This document shows, one piece after another, positions 15,672-24,446 of a DNA stretch of 64,000 nt; position 1 is the first letter of the stretch, and each line of letters opens with the position of its first letter. The notes beneath the pieces are model-generated. The model was not told the origin of the DNA. It saw only the letters and a list, made by a program, of their open reading frames with translations, and did no database searches. The DNA is from Massilia yuzhufengensis. GTDB lineage: Bacteria > Pseudomonadota > Gammaproteobacteria > Burkholderiales > Burkholderiaceae_D. A program made the position numbers and the translations under genes. The DNA is taken from NCBI RefSeq assembly GCF_900112225.1, contig NZ_FOLD01000024.1:1-64000 (forward strand). The letters run 5' to 3'.

Positions 15672-17564
15672 ATGAATGCCCTGCCCCCCTCCCTGCGCCT
15701 GACTGCGGGCACCGTCGTCAGCGCCACCTGTGTCGTCGCCCTGCTGTATTTTGGCCGTGAAGTGCTCGAGCCGCTGGCGCTGGCGCTGATCCTCAGCCTG
15801 GTACTGGCGCCGCTGGTGCGCAGCATGACCCGGGTCGGGCTGGCGCGCATGCCGGCCGTGCTGCTGTCGGTCACCCTGGTCGCCACCTGCGTGGGCGGGG
15901 TCGGCGCCGTGCTTTTCGACCAGCTGGTGACGATCACGCGCGACCTGCCGCAGTACCGCGCCGCGATCCGCACCAAGGTGGCCAAGGTGCGCGAAGTGGT
16001 GGAGCGTCCGATCACCCGCATCGAAGCCGAACTGAGCGCCGTCGCCCCGAGCAGCGCCGTCGAGCCGGTCCGGCCACGGCGCGGCAGCGCCCTGGTGGCG
16101 ACGCCGAACCAGCCGCTGCCGGTCGAGGTGCGCACCCCGCGCACCATGAAGGACACGCTGGGACGCGCGATCGCGCTGGTGTGGGGACCGATCGGCGAAG
16201 CCGGCGTGGTGCTGATCCTGCTGGTGTTCATCCTGCTGGAACAGGGCTCGCTGCGCGACCGCCTGGTGCGCCTGGCGGGCCAGGCCGAAGTGAGCCGCAC
16301 CATCCGCACCCTGGGCGACGCCGCACAGGGCGTCTCGCGCTTCTTCTTTTCCCAGTTCATCGTCAACGCCACCTTCGGCGTGGTGGTGGGCCTGTCGCTG
16401 TGGCTGGCGGGCGTGCCGCACGCGGTGCTGTGGGGCGTGCTGAGCGGCGTGCTGCGCTTCGTGCCCTACCTGGGCGTGCTGCTGGCCGGCGCGATCATCG
16501 CCGTGTTCGTGGCCGCGATCGACCCAGGCTGGTCGCTGGCGGTGACCTGCATGGCGATCTTCCTGGCCTTCGAGCTGGTGCTGGCCAATTTCATCGAACC
16601 CAAGGTGTATGGCCACAGTTCCGGGCTGTCGCCGCTGGCGGTGATCGTCTCGGCGCTGTTCTGGGGCGCGCTGTGGGGCCCGGTCGGCCTGCTGCTGTCG
16701 ACCCCGCTGACCCTGTGCCTGGTGGTGGCCGGCCGCCACGTGCGCGGCCTGGCGCCGATCACCATCCTGCTGGGCGACGCACCGAACATGTCGGACGCCG
16801 AGCGCTTCCACCAGCGCGTGCTGGCCGGCGAGGCCGACGAGCTGACCAAGGATGCGCGCGCCTATGTGCGCCGTTACAGCTTCGCGCGCTACTGCGACCA
16901 CGTGCTGCTGCCGGGGCTGCGCATGGCGGTGTCGGACCTGGGCGCCGGCACCATCGACAAGGCGCAGGAGGTGCGCATGCGCACCGTGATCGCGAATATC
17001 GCGGAGACCGTGGCTTCCGCCTCCGGCAACAGCCCGCGCAACCGGCGCAAACCGGTGCCGCTGCTGGACGCGAACATCGGCGCCCACCTGCGCCAGATGC
17101 GCGAGTCGCGCTTCGGCCGCTGGCAGGGTTCGCTCGACGTACCGATGGGCTCGATCGTGCTGTGCGCGGGCCTGGCCTCGGAGCGCGACGAATTCCTGAC
17201 CGAGCTGCTGGTGCGCGCCCTGCGCGAGGGCGATGTCGACGCCCGCAGCATCGTCATCGATGGCGAGCAGGAACGCCCCGAGTCCGGCGCCCCGGAACTG
17301 GTATCGACCATCTTCATCACCTACCCGCGCCAGGACAACTTCGAGCAATGGCGCGCCGCCGTGGCCCAGCTGCGCGCCGACCTGCCGGAAGCGCTGATGG
17401 TGACCGTGCTGCTGCCCTATGACGAGCTGCTGCCCAAGCGCGCCATGGTCGAGGCCTACGTGGACATGATCCTGCGCTCGTTCGAGGAAGGCCTGGCCTT
17501 CGTCGCGCCGGACCGCGGCGCCCCGGCCAAGCCCGGCGTATCGGCCGCCGCGCCTGTTCAATAA
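15672..17564 (+). CDS. AI-2E family (PerM/UPF0118) membrane permease, 630 aa
   Basis: Several membrane helices are visible: residues ~12-60 (LALALILSLVLAPLVRSM, VLLSVTLVATCVGGVGAVL), ~170-195 (GEAGVVLILLVFILLEQGSL) and a cluster at ~230-360 with the family pattern LRFVPYLGVLLAGAIIAV and LVLANFIEPKVYGHSSGLSP. The last ~260 residues are a soluble extension not present in short family members (usual length ~350 aa), ending in a Pro/Ala-rich tail. The transported substrate is not known; despite the name, AI-2 export has been shown for few members. The ATG at 15672 has no strong ribosome binding site but fits the first membrane helix. Confidence 0.8.
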   Translation: MNALPPSLRLTAGTVVSATCVVALLYFGREVLEPLALALILSLVLAPLVRSMTRVGLARMPAVLLSVTLVATCVGGVGAVLFDQLVTITRDLPQYRAAIRTKVAKVREVVERPITRIEAELSAVAPSSAVEPVRPRRGSALVATPNQPLPVEVRTPRTMKDTLGRAIALVWGPIGEAGVVLILLVFILLEQGSLRDRLVRLAGQAEVSRTIRTLGDAAQGVSRFFFSQFIVNATFGVVVGLSLWLAGVPHAVLWGVLSGVLRFVPYLGVLLAGAIIAVFVAAIDPGWSLAVTCMAIFLAFELVLANFIEPKVYGHSSGLSPLAVIVSALFWGALWGPVGLLLSTPLTLCLVVAGRHVRGLAPITILLGDAPNMSDAERFHQRVLAGEADELTKDARAYVRRYSFARYCDHVLLPGLRMAVSDLGAGTIDKAQEVRMRTVIANIAETVASASGNSPRNRRKPVPLLDANIGAHLRQMRESRFGRWQGSLDVPMGSIVLCAGLASERDEFLTELLVRALREGDVDARSIVIDGEQERPESGAPELVSTIFITYPRQDNFEQWRAAVAQLRADLPEALMVTVLLPYDELLPKRAMVEAYVDMILRSFEEGLAFVAPDRGAPAKPGVSAAAPVQ

Positions 17565-17704
17565 GGCATCGAATTGCCGGATTTGTTGTTTTCCCGCCGT
17601 ACCGGCGTGGAAAATTACGCGGAACGTGCGGCTGTCTTGACGCTGGCCGGTCTTTCGCACGTAAAATGCTTTCCTATCGGCATTACTTTTTATAACGGCG
17701 GAAT

Positions 17705-18667
17705 ATGAAATCGGTTCAACAAGAAGTCGACGAGCGCAGCAACCTCACGGGCACCAACAAGTTCGAACTGCTCCTGTTCCGCCTTGGCGGCGATGAAAAC
17801 GGCGAGCGCAGCGAGCTGTTCGGGATCAATGTCTTCAAGATCCGCGAGATCGTCGCCATGCCGACGATCACCGCCGTGGCCGGCTCGATGCCGCACGTGC
17901 TCGGCGTGGTCAACCTGCGTGGCCAGATCATCCAGGTGCTGGACCTGCCGGCAATCGCCGGCGTCAAGCCAAAGACCGGCCTGAACATCATGCTGGTGAC
18001 CGAATTCGCCCGCACCACGCAGGCGTTCGCCGTGGAGAGCGTGGAAGAAATCGTGCGCCTCGACTGGAGCCAGGTGATGTCGGCCGAGCGCGCCGCGGGC
18101 AGCGGCGGCATGGTCACCAGCATCGCCCGCTTGCCGGTGGAGAATGGCGAGGAAGGCCGCCTGGCGCAGGTGCTCGACGTCGAGACCATCCTGCGCGACA
18201 TGAACCCGGATTCGGCGCCGGAGATCAACCAGCAGACGGTGGGTGCGAAGATCCACATCAAGCCCGGTTCGGTCATCCTCGCGGCCGACGATTCGGTGGT
18301 CGCGCGCGCGCTGATCGAGCAAGGCCTCGACGCGATGGGCCTGCCGTTCATCATGACCAAGAGCGGCAAGGAATGCTGGGACCAGCTCAACAGCATCGCC
18401 AACACCGCCGAAGCCGAGGGCAAGACCGTCCACGACAAGGTTGCGCTGGTGCTGACCGACCTCGAGATGCCGGAAATGGATGGCTTCACCCTGACCCGCA
18501 ACATCAAGAAGACCGGCCGCTTCTCGAGCATGCCGGTGATCATCCATTCGTCGCTGTCGGGCACCACCAACGAAGAGCACGTCAAGAACGTCCAGGCCGA
18601 CGCCTACGTCGCCAAGTTCTCGGCCGAAGACCTGGCCACCACGCTGCGCCGCGTCCTGCGCCAGTAA
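17705..18667 (+). CDS. cheV: Chemotaxis coupling protein CheV (CheW + receiver), 320 aa
   Basis: Residues ~18-165 are a CheW-like coupling domain (FGINVFKIREIVAMPTIT, MPHVLGVVNLRGQIIQVLDL). Residues ~190-320 are a receiver domain with the acidic pocket (ILAADDSVVARALIE), phospho-acceptor Asp in LVLTDLEMPEMDGF and a conserved Lys near the C-terminus (AYVAKFSAEDL). CheV docks on chemoreceptor arrays and CheA and is thought to adjust signalling through phosphorylation. The gene stands alone and is followed by a hairpin. The nearest motility gene is the flagellin 5 kb upstream. Confidence 0.93.
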   Translation: MKSVQQEVDERSNLTGTNKFELLLFRLGGDENGERSELFGINVFKIREIVAMPTITAVAGSMPHVLGVVNLRGQIIQVLDLPAIAGVKPKTGLNIMLVTEFARTTQAFAVESVEEIVRLDWSQVMSAERAAGSGGMVTSIARLPVENGEEGRLAQVLDVETILRDMNPDSAPEINQQTVGAKIHIKPGSVILAADDSVVARALIEQGLDAMGLPFIMTKSGKECWDQLNSIANTAEAEGKTVHDKVALVLTDLEMPEMDGFTLTRNIKKTGRFSSMPVIIHSSLSGTTNEEHVKNVQADAYVAKFSAEDLATTLRRVLRQ

Positions 18668-18694
18668 AGCCGCAGATTGCGGTCGAAGTGTGTC

Positions 18695-18718
18695 AACGGC
18701 CGGCCTTTGCCGGCCGTT
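18695..18718 (+). terminator. Hairpin downstream of cheV
   Basis: A perfect 10-bp stem (AACGGCCGGC with GCCGGCCGTT) and a 4-base CTTT loop lie 27 bp after the cheV stop. No T-run follows, so it may be a weak or Rho-assisted terminator or an mRNA-stabilising hairpin. Confidence 0.6.
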
Positions 18719-18881
18719 GTGCTGTAACAAACGCTCACACAATCTTCATTGTGCGGAGCATCGATGCATGTAACATTGGCAACAAGCCGGTACAAGATCG
18801 GGGGTGCCGGCCAGGCGGAGGCGCGACCTCTGCCGACCCGGACACGATGGTGCGCGCCGCGCACCAGGCACAAAGCTGACC

Positions 18882-19079
18882 ATGCCGCAACGACGACGAG
18901 ACGACGACACCGCAGTAACAGCCGAGTACGCCTTCTTCCTGGCGGAAACCCGGGGCCTGCGCTTCGCCCTCGATTACCTCGACAATTGCCACATCCCGCG
19001 CGACATCCTCCTGCGCGCAGTCGATGCGCCAGAGAAGCGCCGCCGCCACGAGCGGCGCAGCTATCCGCGCAACGACTGA
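18882..19079 (+). CDS. Small conserved hypothetical protein, 65 aa
   Basis: The core reads AEYAFFLAETRGLRFALDYL followed by NCHIPRDILLRAV. This resembles short uncharacterised proteins I recall in Massilia and relatives. Both ends are strongly basic (PQRRRDDD and RRRHERRSYPRND), suggesting nucleic-acid or ribosome contact. No ribosome binding site stands out before the ATG, and a longer reading from 18804 adds only an Arg/Pro-rich leader. Function unknown. Confidence 0.5.
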   Translation: MPQRRRDDDTAVTAEYAFFLAETRGLRFALDYLDNCHIPRDILLRAVDAPEKRRRHERRSYPRND

Positions 19080-19153
19080 ATTTTCCTTCCGTTGAATCGC
19101 GTTGCGCCCGCCTGCGCGGCGTGCTAGCGTAGCCGTTCGATGGAGGGAGGTCG

Positions 19154-19714
19154 ATGGCGCGCATCTACCGCTGGCAGTCGCTGGAGGCTGCCGGGCTGGA
19201 ACACCTGAGCCTGGACTACCGCGACGACGTGATCGTCGCCGAGGGCATGGTCATCGGCGATTGCGGCGACGGGCCCTTCGGCTGCCATTACCGCATCTGC
19301 TGCGACCATGGCTGGCAGGTGCGCTCGGTCGAGGTGCATGCGGCTGGCGGCGCCTCGCTGGTGCTCACCAGCGACGGCAAGGGCCACTGGCGCGACGGCG
19401 ACGGCGTGGCCCAGCCGCAGCTGGCGGATTGCACCGACGTCGACATTGCCGCCACGCCCTTCACCAACACCCTGCCCGTCCGGCGCCTCGGCGCTGCCCT
19501 GCGTGGGCGCACGGAGATTGCCGTGGTCTACATCCCCGTGCCCTCGCTGCAGGCGCGGCGCGCCGACCAGGCCTACACGCCATTGCCCGATGGCCGCATG
19601 CGGTACGAAGGGCCGATCGGCGAATTCCAGGCCGAGCTCACGCTCGATGCGGACGCCCTGGTGCTGCACTACCCCGGCCTGTTTACGCGCCTGGACCTAG
19701 CCGGCGCCACGTAG
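19154..19714 (+). CDS. Putative glycolipid-binding domain protein, 186 aa
   Basis: The sequence fits the putative glycolipid-binding family (Pfam Glycolipid_bind): RWQSLEAAGLEHLSL at the start, VGxCYRI-like positions replaced by FGCHYRICCDHGW, then ITPFTNTLPVRRL-type text in VDIAATPFTNTLPVRRL, VVYIPVPSL and a C-terminal YPGLFTRLD. The proteins are small beta barrels; the glycolipid link comes from structural similarity to the mycobacterial LprG-like fold and has not been shown here. No signal peptide. A GGAGG-like stretch (GGAGGGAGG at 19142-19150) gives a good ribosome binding site. Its 3' end overlaps the convergent marR-type gene by 18 bp. Confidence 0.75.
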   Translation: MARIYRWQSLEAAGLEHLSLDYRDDVIVAEGMVIGDCGDGPFGCHYRICCDHGWQVRSVEVHAAGGASLVLTSDGKGHWRDGDGVAQPQLADCTDVDIAATPFTNTLPVRRLGAALRGRTEIAVVYIPVPSLQARRADQAYTPLPDGRMRYEGPIGEFQAELTLDADALVLHYPGLFTRLDLAGAT

Positions 19715-20164
19715 TTGCTCGCCGACGCGCACGAGCAATGCGCCGAGCTGGCGGCGTTCGTTCTCGTCCAGGCCGGCCAGGGCCTGGGTGGCGAGCTGCT
19801 GGCCGGCCTGGTGCAGCTCGGCATGCACCGCGGCGCCGGCCTCGGTCAGGAACAGGCGCGTGCTGCGGCGGTCGGCCTGATCGGCCCTGGCGTCGACCAG
19901 GCCCTTTTCGCGCAAACCCTGCACCAGGCGCGTCACCTGCGCCTTGTCGCGCCCCGAGCGCTGCACCAGGTCGCGCTGGGTAGCGCCGGGGTGTCGGGCG
20001 ATGTAGCCCAGCGCCTTGTTTTCCATGTGGGTGAGCTCATGCGTGGTGGCGCGCAGCGAGCGGTAATGCTGTGCGCGGAACAGGTGCATGATTTCGTGGA
20101 TCGCTTCGAACACATCCGGTTCACGCGCCGAAAACTGGTTGACATCATCAACTTCTTTTTCCAT
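19697..20164 (-). CDS. MarR-family transcriptional regulator, 155 aa
   Basis: A winged-helix MarR pattern is clear: HELTHMENKALGYIARHPGA, then TQRDLVQRSGRDKAQVTRLV (recognition helix) and the wing GLVDARADQADRRSTRLFLT. The C-terminal helix would form the dimer interface. It is divergent from a siderophore-interacting protein gene; a regulator of this type next to such a gene is commonly its repressor. The start is uncertain between ATG 20164 (MEKEVDD) and ATG 20176 (MSPIMEK). Two near-identical 13-bp words in the start region may be its operators. The stop codon lies inside the convergent glycolipid-binding gene. Confidence 0.85.
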   Translation of the reverse strand: MEKEVDDVNQFSAREPDVFEAIHEIMHLFRAQHYRSLRATTHELTHMENKALGYIARHPGATQRDLVQRSGRDKAQVTRLVQGLREKGLVDARADQADRRSTRLFLTEAGAAVHAELHQAGQQLATQALAGLDENERRQLGALLVRVGEQLRGAG

Positions 20165-20186
20165 AATGGGTGACATTATCAACTAA
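20139..20186. promoter_or_regulatory. Direct repeat TGACATNATCAACT in the marR/SIP divergent region
   Basis: Two copies of TGACATNATCAACT occur at 20140-20153 and 20171-20184, one N differing (C or T), about 31 bp apart, which is close to three helical turns. Each contains an imperfect TTGA/TCAA-type palindrome. One copy overlaps the first codons of the marR gene and the other sits just before the SIP gene start. This is a plausible auto-regulatory operator for the MarR protein. Confidence 0.55.
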
Positions 20187-20197
20187 TTGGATTCTAT

Positions 20198-20926
20198 ATG
20201 GAACGGCAACATCGCAAAGGCATCCAGCGCGTCCGCCATGAACTGCGCATTCGTGACGTTACCGTGTCGCGCATCACGCCGCTCGGCGACCGCTTCGTCG
20301 GCATCACCTTCCAGGGCGACGCGCTGGAGGGCTTTGTCTCGGCCTCGTTCGACGACCACGTCAAGTTCATCATCGACGCCGACGGCCAGCAGGTACGGCG
20401 CGACTATACGCCGCTGTGGTACGACGCCGCCACGCGCGAGCTCACGCTCGAGTTCGCCCTGCACGACAGCGGCGCCGCCTCCGACTGGGCGAAAACCGCC
20501 GTGGTCGGGCAATCCGCCATTATCGCAGGTCCGCGCGGTTCGATGATCATCGCCGGCGACTACGACTGGTACTTGCTGGCCGGCGACCGCAGCGCCCTCC
20601 CCGCCATCCGCCGCCGCCTGGCCGAACTGCCCGCCACGGCAAAGGTCACCGCCATCGTGGCCGCCACCGGCGCCGACCGCCTCCCGCTGGAATCAATCGC
20701 CCAGCTCGACATCACCTGGGTCGATACCGACGCCGCCCTGGTCGCCGCCCTGCGCGCGCTCCCCCTGCCCGCCGGCGACGGCTTCGCCTGGTTCGGCGGC
20801 GAAGCCGCGACGGCGAAACAGCTCCGCGCCCTGCTCGGCGACGAAAAAGGCCTCGGCAAAGACGCCATGCGCGTCTCCGCCTACTGGAAGCAAGGCGTCG
20901 CCGACCACCACGAAAACCTGGACTAA
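20198..20926 (+). CDS. Siderophore-interacting protein (ferric-siderophore reductase family), 242 aa
   Basis: The N-terminal half is the FAD-binding barrel (ITPLGDRFVGITFQGDAL, DDHVKFII and RRDYTPLWYD, equivalent to the RxYT flavin motif). The C-terminal half is the NAD(P)H-binding domain (YLLAGDRSALPAIRRRLAEL, WFGGEAATAKQLR and SAYWKQGVADHH, typical of the ViuB/SIP family). These cytoplasmic enzymes release iron from imported siderophores by reduction. The divergent MarR protein is the likely regulator. No siderophore receptor or synthesis gene is in the window. Confidence 0.88.
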   Translation: MERQHRKGIQRVRHELRIRDVTVSRITPLGDRFVGITFQGDALEGFVSASFDDHVKFIIDADGQQVRRDYTPLWYDAATRELTLEFALHDSGAASDWAKTAVVGQSAIIAGPRGSMIIAGDYDWYLLAGDRSALPAIRRRLAELPATAKVTAIVAATGADRLPLESIAQLDITWVDTDAALVAALRALPLPAGDGFAWFGGEAATAKQLRALLGDEKGLGKDAMRVSAYWKQGVADHHENLD

Positions 20927-20931
20927 AACCA

Positions 20932-21094
20932 ACTTCGGGGTCAGGTCTGACATTTGGACACGATCTCAGCCGTAAACCATTCCTCTGAGCGATTTATTAT
21001 TTCATGGCAATCTCGTGTTAATTTGCGCGTTGATTGCCTGAGCTGCTTCGCTACAGTTCAGGTCGTGTCCAAATGTCAGACCTGACCCCGAAGT
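20932..21094. repeat. Family A dispersed inverted-repeat element, copy 1
   Basis: The 31-bp arms at 20932-20962 and 21064-21094 are perfect inverted copies. The left arm begins ACTTCGGGGTCAGGTCTGAC and ends TGGACACG. The ~100-bp core is non-coding and unrelated to the cores of the two other copies. The element lies between the SIP gene and rlhA. The shape is that of a REP/MITE-like mobile palindrome. Confidence 0.85.
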
Positions 21095-21142
21095 GTGAAG
21101 TGGCTTGGTTGGCTCCGAAGTGACTTGGGGGCGCGATGTGGC

Positions 21143-21148
21143 TATAAT
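21143..21148 (+). promoter_or_regulatory. Probable -10 element (TATAAT) of rlhA
   Basis: A consensus TATAAT lies 28 bp before the rlhA ATG, immediately downstream of repeat copy 1. No good -35 hexamer is found at 16-18 bp, so the assignment rests on the -10 alone. Confidence 0.5.
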
Positions 21149-21175
21149 TCCGGCCTTCGCACCAAGGATTCCGCC

Positions 21176-23146
21176 ATGTCTCTGCTCGATCACCAGCTTG
21201 AACTGTTGTCGCCTGCCAAAACTGCCGAGATCGGCCGCGAGGCGATCCTTCACGGGGCCGACGCCGTCTACATCGGCGGCCCGGCCTTCGGTGCGCGCCA
21301 CAATGCCAGCAATCCGCTGGAAGACATCGCGTCCCTGGTCGAGTTCGCCCATCGCTACCGCTCGCGCATCTTCGTGACCATGAACACGATCATGCACGAC
21401 AGCGAACTGGACCTGGCGCGCAAGCAGATCTGGCAGCTGTATGAAGCCGGGGTCGACGCGCTGATCATCCAGGACATGGGCTTGCTCGAACTGGACCTGC
21501 CGCCGATCCAGCTGCACGCCAGCACCCAGTGCGACATCCGCGGCGTGGACAAGGCGAAGTTCCTGGGCGACGTCGGCTTTTCGCAGCTGGTGCTGGCGCG
21601 CGAGCTCACCGTCGAGCAGATCCGCAAGATCCGCGCCGAAGTCGATACGCCGCTCGAATACTTCGTGCACGGCGCGCTGTGCGTGGCCTTCTCGGGCCAG
21701 TGCTACATTTCGCACGCCGACACCGGCCGCAGCGCCAACCGCGGCGACTGCTCGCAGGCCTGCCGCCTGCCCTATACCCTGAGCGACGGCCAGGGGCGCG
21801 TGGTCGCCTACGAAAAGCACCTGCTGTCGATGAAGGACAACGACCAGAGCCGCAACCTGGAAGCGCTGGTCGACGCCGGTATCCGCTCGTTCAAGATCGA
21901 GGGCCGCTACAAGGACATGGGCTACGTGAAGAACATCACGGGCCACTACCGCCTGCTGCTCGACGAGCTGCTGGAGCGCCGCCCGGAATTTGCGCGCGCC
22001 GCCAGCGGCAGCACCCGCGTGCTGTTCACGCCGGATGTGGACAAGAACTTCCACCGCGGCCATACCGATTACTTCGCGCTCGGCCGCCAGGACGATATCG
22101 GCGCCTTCGATTCGCCCAAGTACATCGGCGTGGAGCTGGGCACGGTCACCCGCATCGGCCCGGATTTCATCGACCTGGCCACCAACGCCGCCATGGCCAA
22201 TGGCGACGGCCTGAACTACATGAACAAGCGCGAGACCGTCGGCGTGCAGGCCAACAAGGCCGAGAAGCTGGGCGAGAACGAGGATGGCCAGCGCTGGCGC
22301 GTGTACCCGAACGAGATCCTCGGCGCCCTGCCTGGCCTGCGCGTGGGCACCATCATGCACCGCAACCGCGACCACCAGTGGGAATCGGCGCTGAACAAGA
22401 AGTCAGCCGAGCGCCGCGTGCGCGTCGACCTGCTGCTGAGCGAACAGCCCGGCGGCCTGCGCCTGGCGCTGCGCGACGAAGACGGCGTCGAGAGCGTGAC
22501 CGACGCCGCCATTACCCTGCAGCCTGCCCAGCAGGCCGCCCAGGCCGACGCGGCCCTGCGCACCAGCATCGCCAAGCTCGGCAACACGATGTTCGAAGCC
22601 GGCTCGACTGAACTGAACTTGTCGCAGCCGTGGTTCGTCCCGTCCGCCGCCATCAACGCGCTGCGCCGCGATGCTATTGCCGCGCACGAGGCCGCGCGCC
22701 TGGCGAGCTACGACCGTCCGACGCGCAAGCCAAAGGCCGAGCCGCCCGCCATCTACCCCGACCCGCAGCTGAGCTACCTGGCCAATGTCTACAACGAGAA
22801 GGCGCGCGCGTTCTACCACAAGCATGGCGTGCAGCTGATCGACGCGGCCTACGAGTCGCACGAAGAAGCGGGCGAAGTGTCGCTGATGATCACCAAGCAC
22901 TGCCTGCGCTTCTCGTTCAACCTGTGCCCGAAACAGGCCAAGGGCGTGCAGGGTGTGCAGGGCCAGGTCAAGGCCGAGCCGATGACCCTGGTCAGCGGCA
23001 AGGAAACCTATACCCTGCGCTTCGATTGCAAGCCCTGCGAGATGCACGTGGTGGGCGCGATGAAGACCAATATCCTGAATGCGCCGCCGCCCTCGGCCGT
23101 GCCCTACAGCCCGCTGGTGTTCCATCGCCAGCGTCCGCGGGCCTGA
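21176..23146 (+). CDS. rlhA: U32-family protein RlhA, 23S rRNA 5-hydroxycytidine synthase, 656 aa
   Basis: The N-terminus follows the U32 pattern (LELLSPAKTAEIGREAILHG, ADAVYIGGPAFGARHNA). Residues ~160-195 hold the four-Cys cluster region (LCVAFSGQCYIS, NRGDCSQACRLPY), thought to bind iron-sulfur. The C-terminal half has the DUF3656-like region and ends with LRFDCKPCEMHVVGAMK. Length and C-terminal extension match E. coli RlhA (YdcP), which hydroxylates C2501 of 23S rRNA, rather than the shorter tRNA enzyme TrhP (YegQ). AAGGA precedes the ATG. A strong bidirectional terminator follows. Confidence 0.8.
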   Translation: MSLLDHQLELLSPAKTAEIGREAILHGADAVYIGGPAFGARHNASNPLEDIASLVEFAHRYRSRIFVTMNTIMHDSELDLARKQIWQLYEAGVDALIIQDMGLLELDLPPIQLHASTQCDIRGVDKAKFLGDVGFSQLVLARELTVEQIRKIRAEVDTPLEYFVHGALCVAFSGQCYISHADTGRSANRGDCSQACRLPYTLSDGQGRVVAYEKHLLSMKDNDQSRNLEALVDAGIRSFKIEGRYKDMGYVKNITGHYRLLLDELLERRPEFARAASGSTRVLFTPDVDKNFHRGHTDYFALGRQDDIGAFDSPKYIGVELGTVTRIGPDFIDLATNAAMANGDGLNYMNKRETVGVQANKAEKLGENEDGQRWRVYPNEILGALPGLRVGTIMHRNRDHQWESALNKKSAERRVRVDLLLSEQPGGLRLALRDEDGVESVTDAAITLQPAQQAAQADAALRTSIAKLGNTMFEAGSTELNLSQPWFVPSAAINALRRDAIAAHEAARLASYDRPTRKPKAEPPAIYPDPQLSYLANVYNEKARAFYHKHGVQLIDAAYESHEEAGEVSLMITKHCLRFSFNLCPKQAKGVQGVQGQVKAEPMTLVSGKETYTLRFDCKPCEMHVVGAMKTNILNAPPPSAVPYSPLVFHRQRPRA

Positions 23147-23165
23147 ACCTTCGTCACCACCATAA

Positions 23166-23202
23166 AAAAACGCTGCCGGGATCGTCTCCCGGCAGCGTTT
23201 TT
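23166..23202. terminator. Bidirectional rho-independent terminator
   Basis: The perfect 13-bp arms AACGCTGCCGGGA (23169-23181) and TCCCGGCAGCGTT (23187-23199), with a 5-base loop, are flanked by an A-run on the left and a T-run on the right. It can end both rlhA (plus strand) and the solute-binding-protein gene (minus strand). Confidence 0.93.
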
Positions 23203-23222
23203 CATTGGAGCAGGCAGCGCAC

Positions 23223-24203
23223 TCAGTCGACCGTCGCGCCGCTTTGCTTGACGACCTTGGACCAGCGCTCCGATTCCGACTTCACGAACTTGCCGAAGTT
23301 CTCAGGCGTGTCGCCCACGAAATCCGAGCCGGTGTCGTGCAGCACCTTCTGGAACTCCGGACCCTTCATGACCTTGATCGCTTCCGCGTTGATCTTGGCC
23401 AGCACGTCTTTCGGGGTCTTGGCGGGGGCGAAGAAACCGTACCAGGCGTAGGATTCGATCGCCGGCAGGCCCGCTTCGGCGAAGGTCGGCACGTCCGGCA
23501 GCAGCGGCGAGCGCTTGGCGCTGGAGATGGCGATAGGCTTGACCTTGCCGCTCTTAATATGCGGCATGATCGCGATGGTGCTGTCGAACATGATCGGGAT
23601 GTGGCCGCCCAGCAGATCGGAAATCGCCGGCGCCGACCCTTTATATGGCACGTGGGTCATCTCGAGCTTGGTGACGCTGGCGAACAGTTCGCTGGTCAGA
23701 TGCTGCGGGGTGCCGTTGCCCGAGGAGCCGTAGGAGAACGAGCCCTTCTTGGTCTGGATATAGGCCATCAGCTCCTTGAGGTTCTTGGCCGGCACCGACG
23801 GGTGAGCCACCAGCACCAGCGGCACGCGCAGCAGGTTGGTGACCGGCGCGAGATCGGTGAGCGGGTCGAAGTTCATGTTCTTGTACAGGCTCGGGTTGAT
23901 CACGATCGGTGCGCTGGACGTGATCAGGAGCGTGTTGCCGTCCGGCTTGGCGCGCGTGACCGCGGCCGAACCGATGTTGCCGCCGCCGCCGGCGCGGTTG
24001 TCGATCACGAACGTCTGGCCGAGGGCCTGGGTCAGGCCCTTGGCCATCGGGCGCGCCGCGATGTCCGAGGGTCCGCCCGGTGGCCACGGCACGACCACTG
24101 TCACCGTGGAACTCGGCCAGGCTTGCGCAAACGCGCTGAACGAAATCACCGATGCCGCGACTGCGCACGCAAGGTTTTTACCGGTTCCGAAAAGTAATCG
24201 CAT
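23223..24203 (-). CDS. Tripartite tricarboxylate transporter (Bug/TctC-type) solute-binding protein, 326 aa
   Basis: It has an N-terminal signal peptide ending near SAFAQAWP (cleavage after AFA is likely). Mature motifs follow the Bug family: VTVVVPWPPGGPSDIAAR, IDNRAGGGGNIGS, TRAKPDGNTLL, FSYGSSGNGTPQHL and MTHVPYKGSAPAISDLLGG. These periplasmic proteins bind small carboxylates for TTT transporters. Burkholderiales carry many orphan copies and this one has no TctA/TctB genes beside it. AAGGA eight bases before ATG 24203 sets the start. Confidence 0.92.
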   Translation of the reverse strand: MRLLFGTGKNLACAVAASVISFSAFAQAWPSSTVTVVVPWPPGGPSDIAARPMAKGLTQALGQTFVIDNRAGGGGNIGSAAVTRAKPDGNTLLITSSAPIVINPSLYKNMNFDPLTDLAPVTNLLRVPLVLVAHPSVPAKNLKELMAYIQTKKGSFSYGSSGNGTPQHLTSELFASVTKLEMTHVPYKGSAPAISDLLGGHIPIMFDSTIAIMPHIKSGKVKPIAISSAKRSPLLPDVPTFAEAGLPAIESYAWYGFFAPAKTPKDVLAKINAEAIKVMKGPEFQKVLHDTGSDFVGDTPENFGKFVKSESERWSKVVKQSGATVD

Positions 24204-24446
24204 AGTCCCCATCCTTCTGTTGATGAATTGGCATTGAGCCGACAGTTTATCCTATTCGGCGCGCATCAACACACTCTGTGCAGCGCGTCACAGCGCCGGT
24301 TGGACAGTAATGGACAGCGCGACAATACTTGGGGTGCACAAAATATTGGGGTATTCACAACAGAATCGTCAATTTTCGCAAAGAAATGTAGATTTACCAC
24401 TGGAAATGGCCTAACCTGTAGGAACTCTCCTACTTGGGCCCTCACC

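Noticed and set aside
15642..17660. Minus-strand frame of 672 codons opposite the AI-2E permease gene
   Set aside because: The plus strand gives clear membrane helices and the PKVYGHSSGLSP motif; the minus-strand product is low-complexity His/Gln/Arg.
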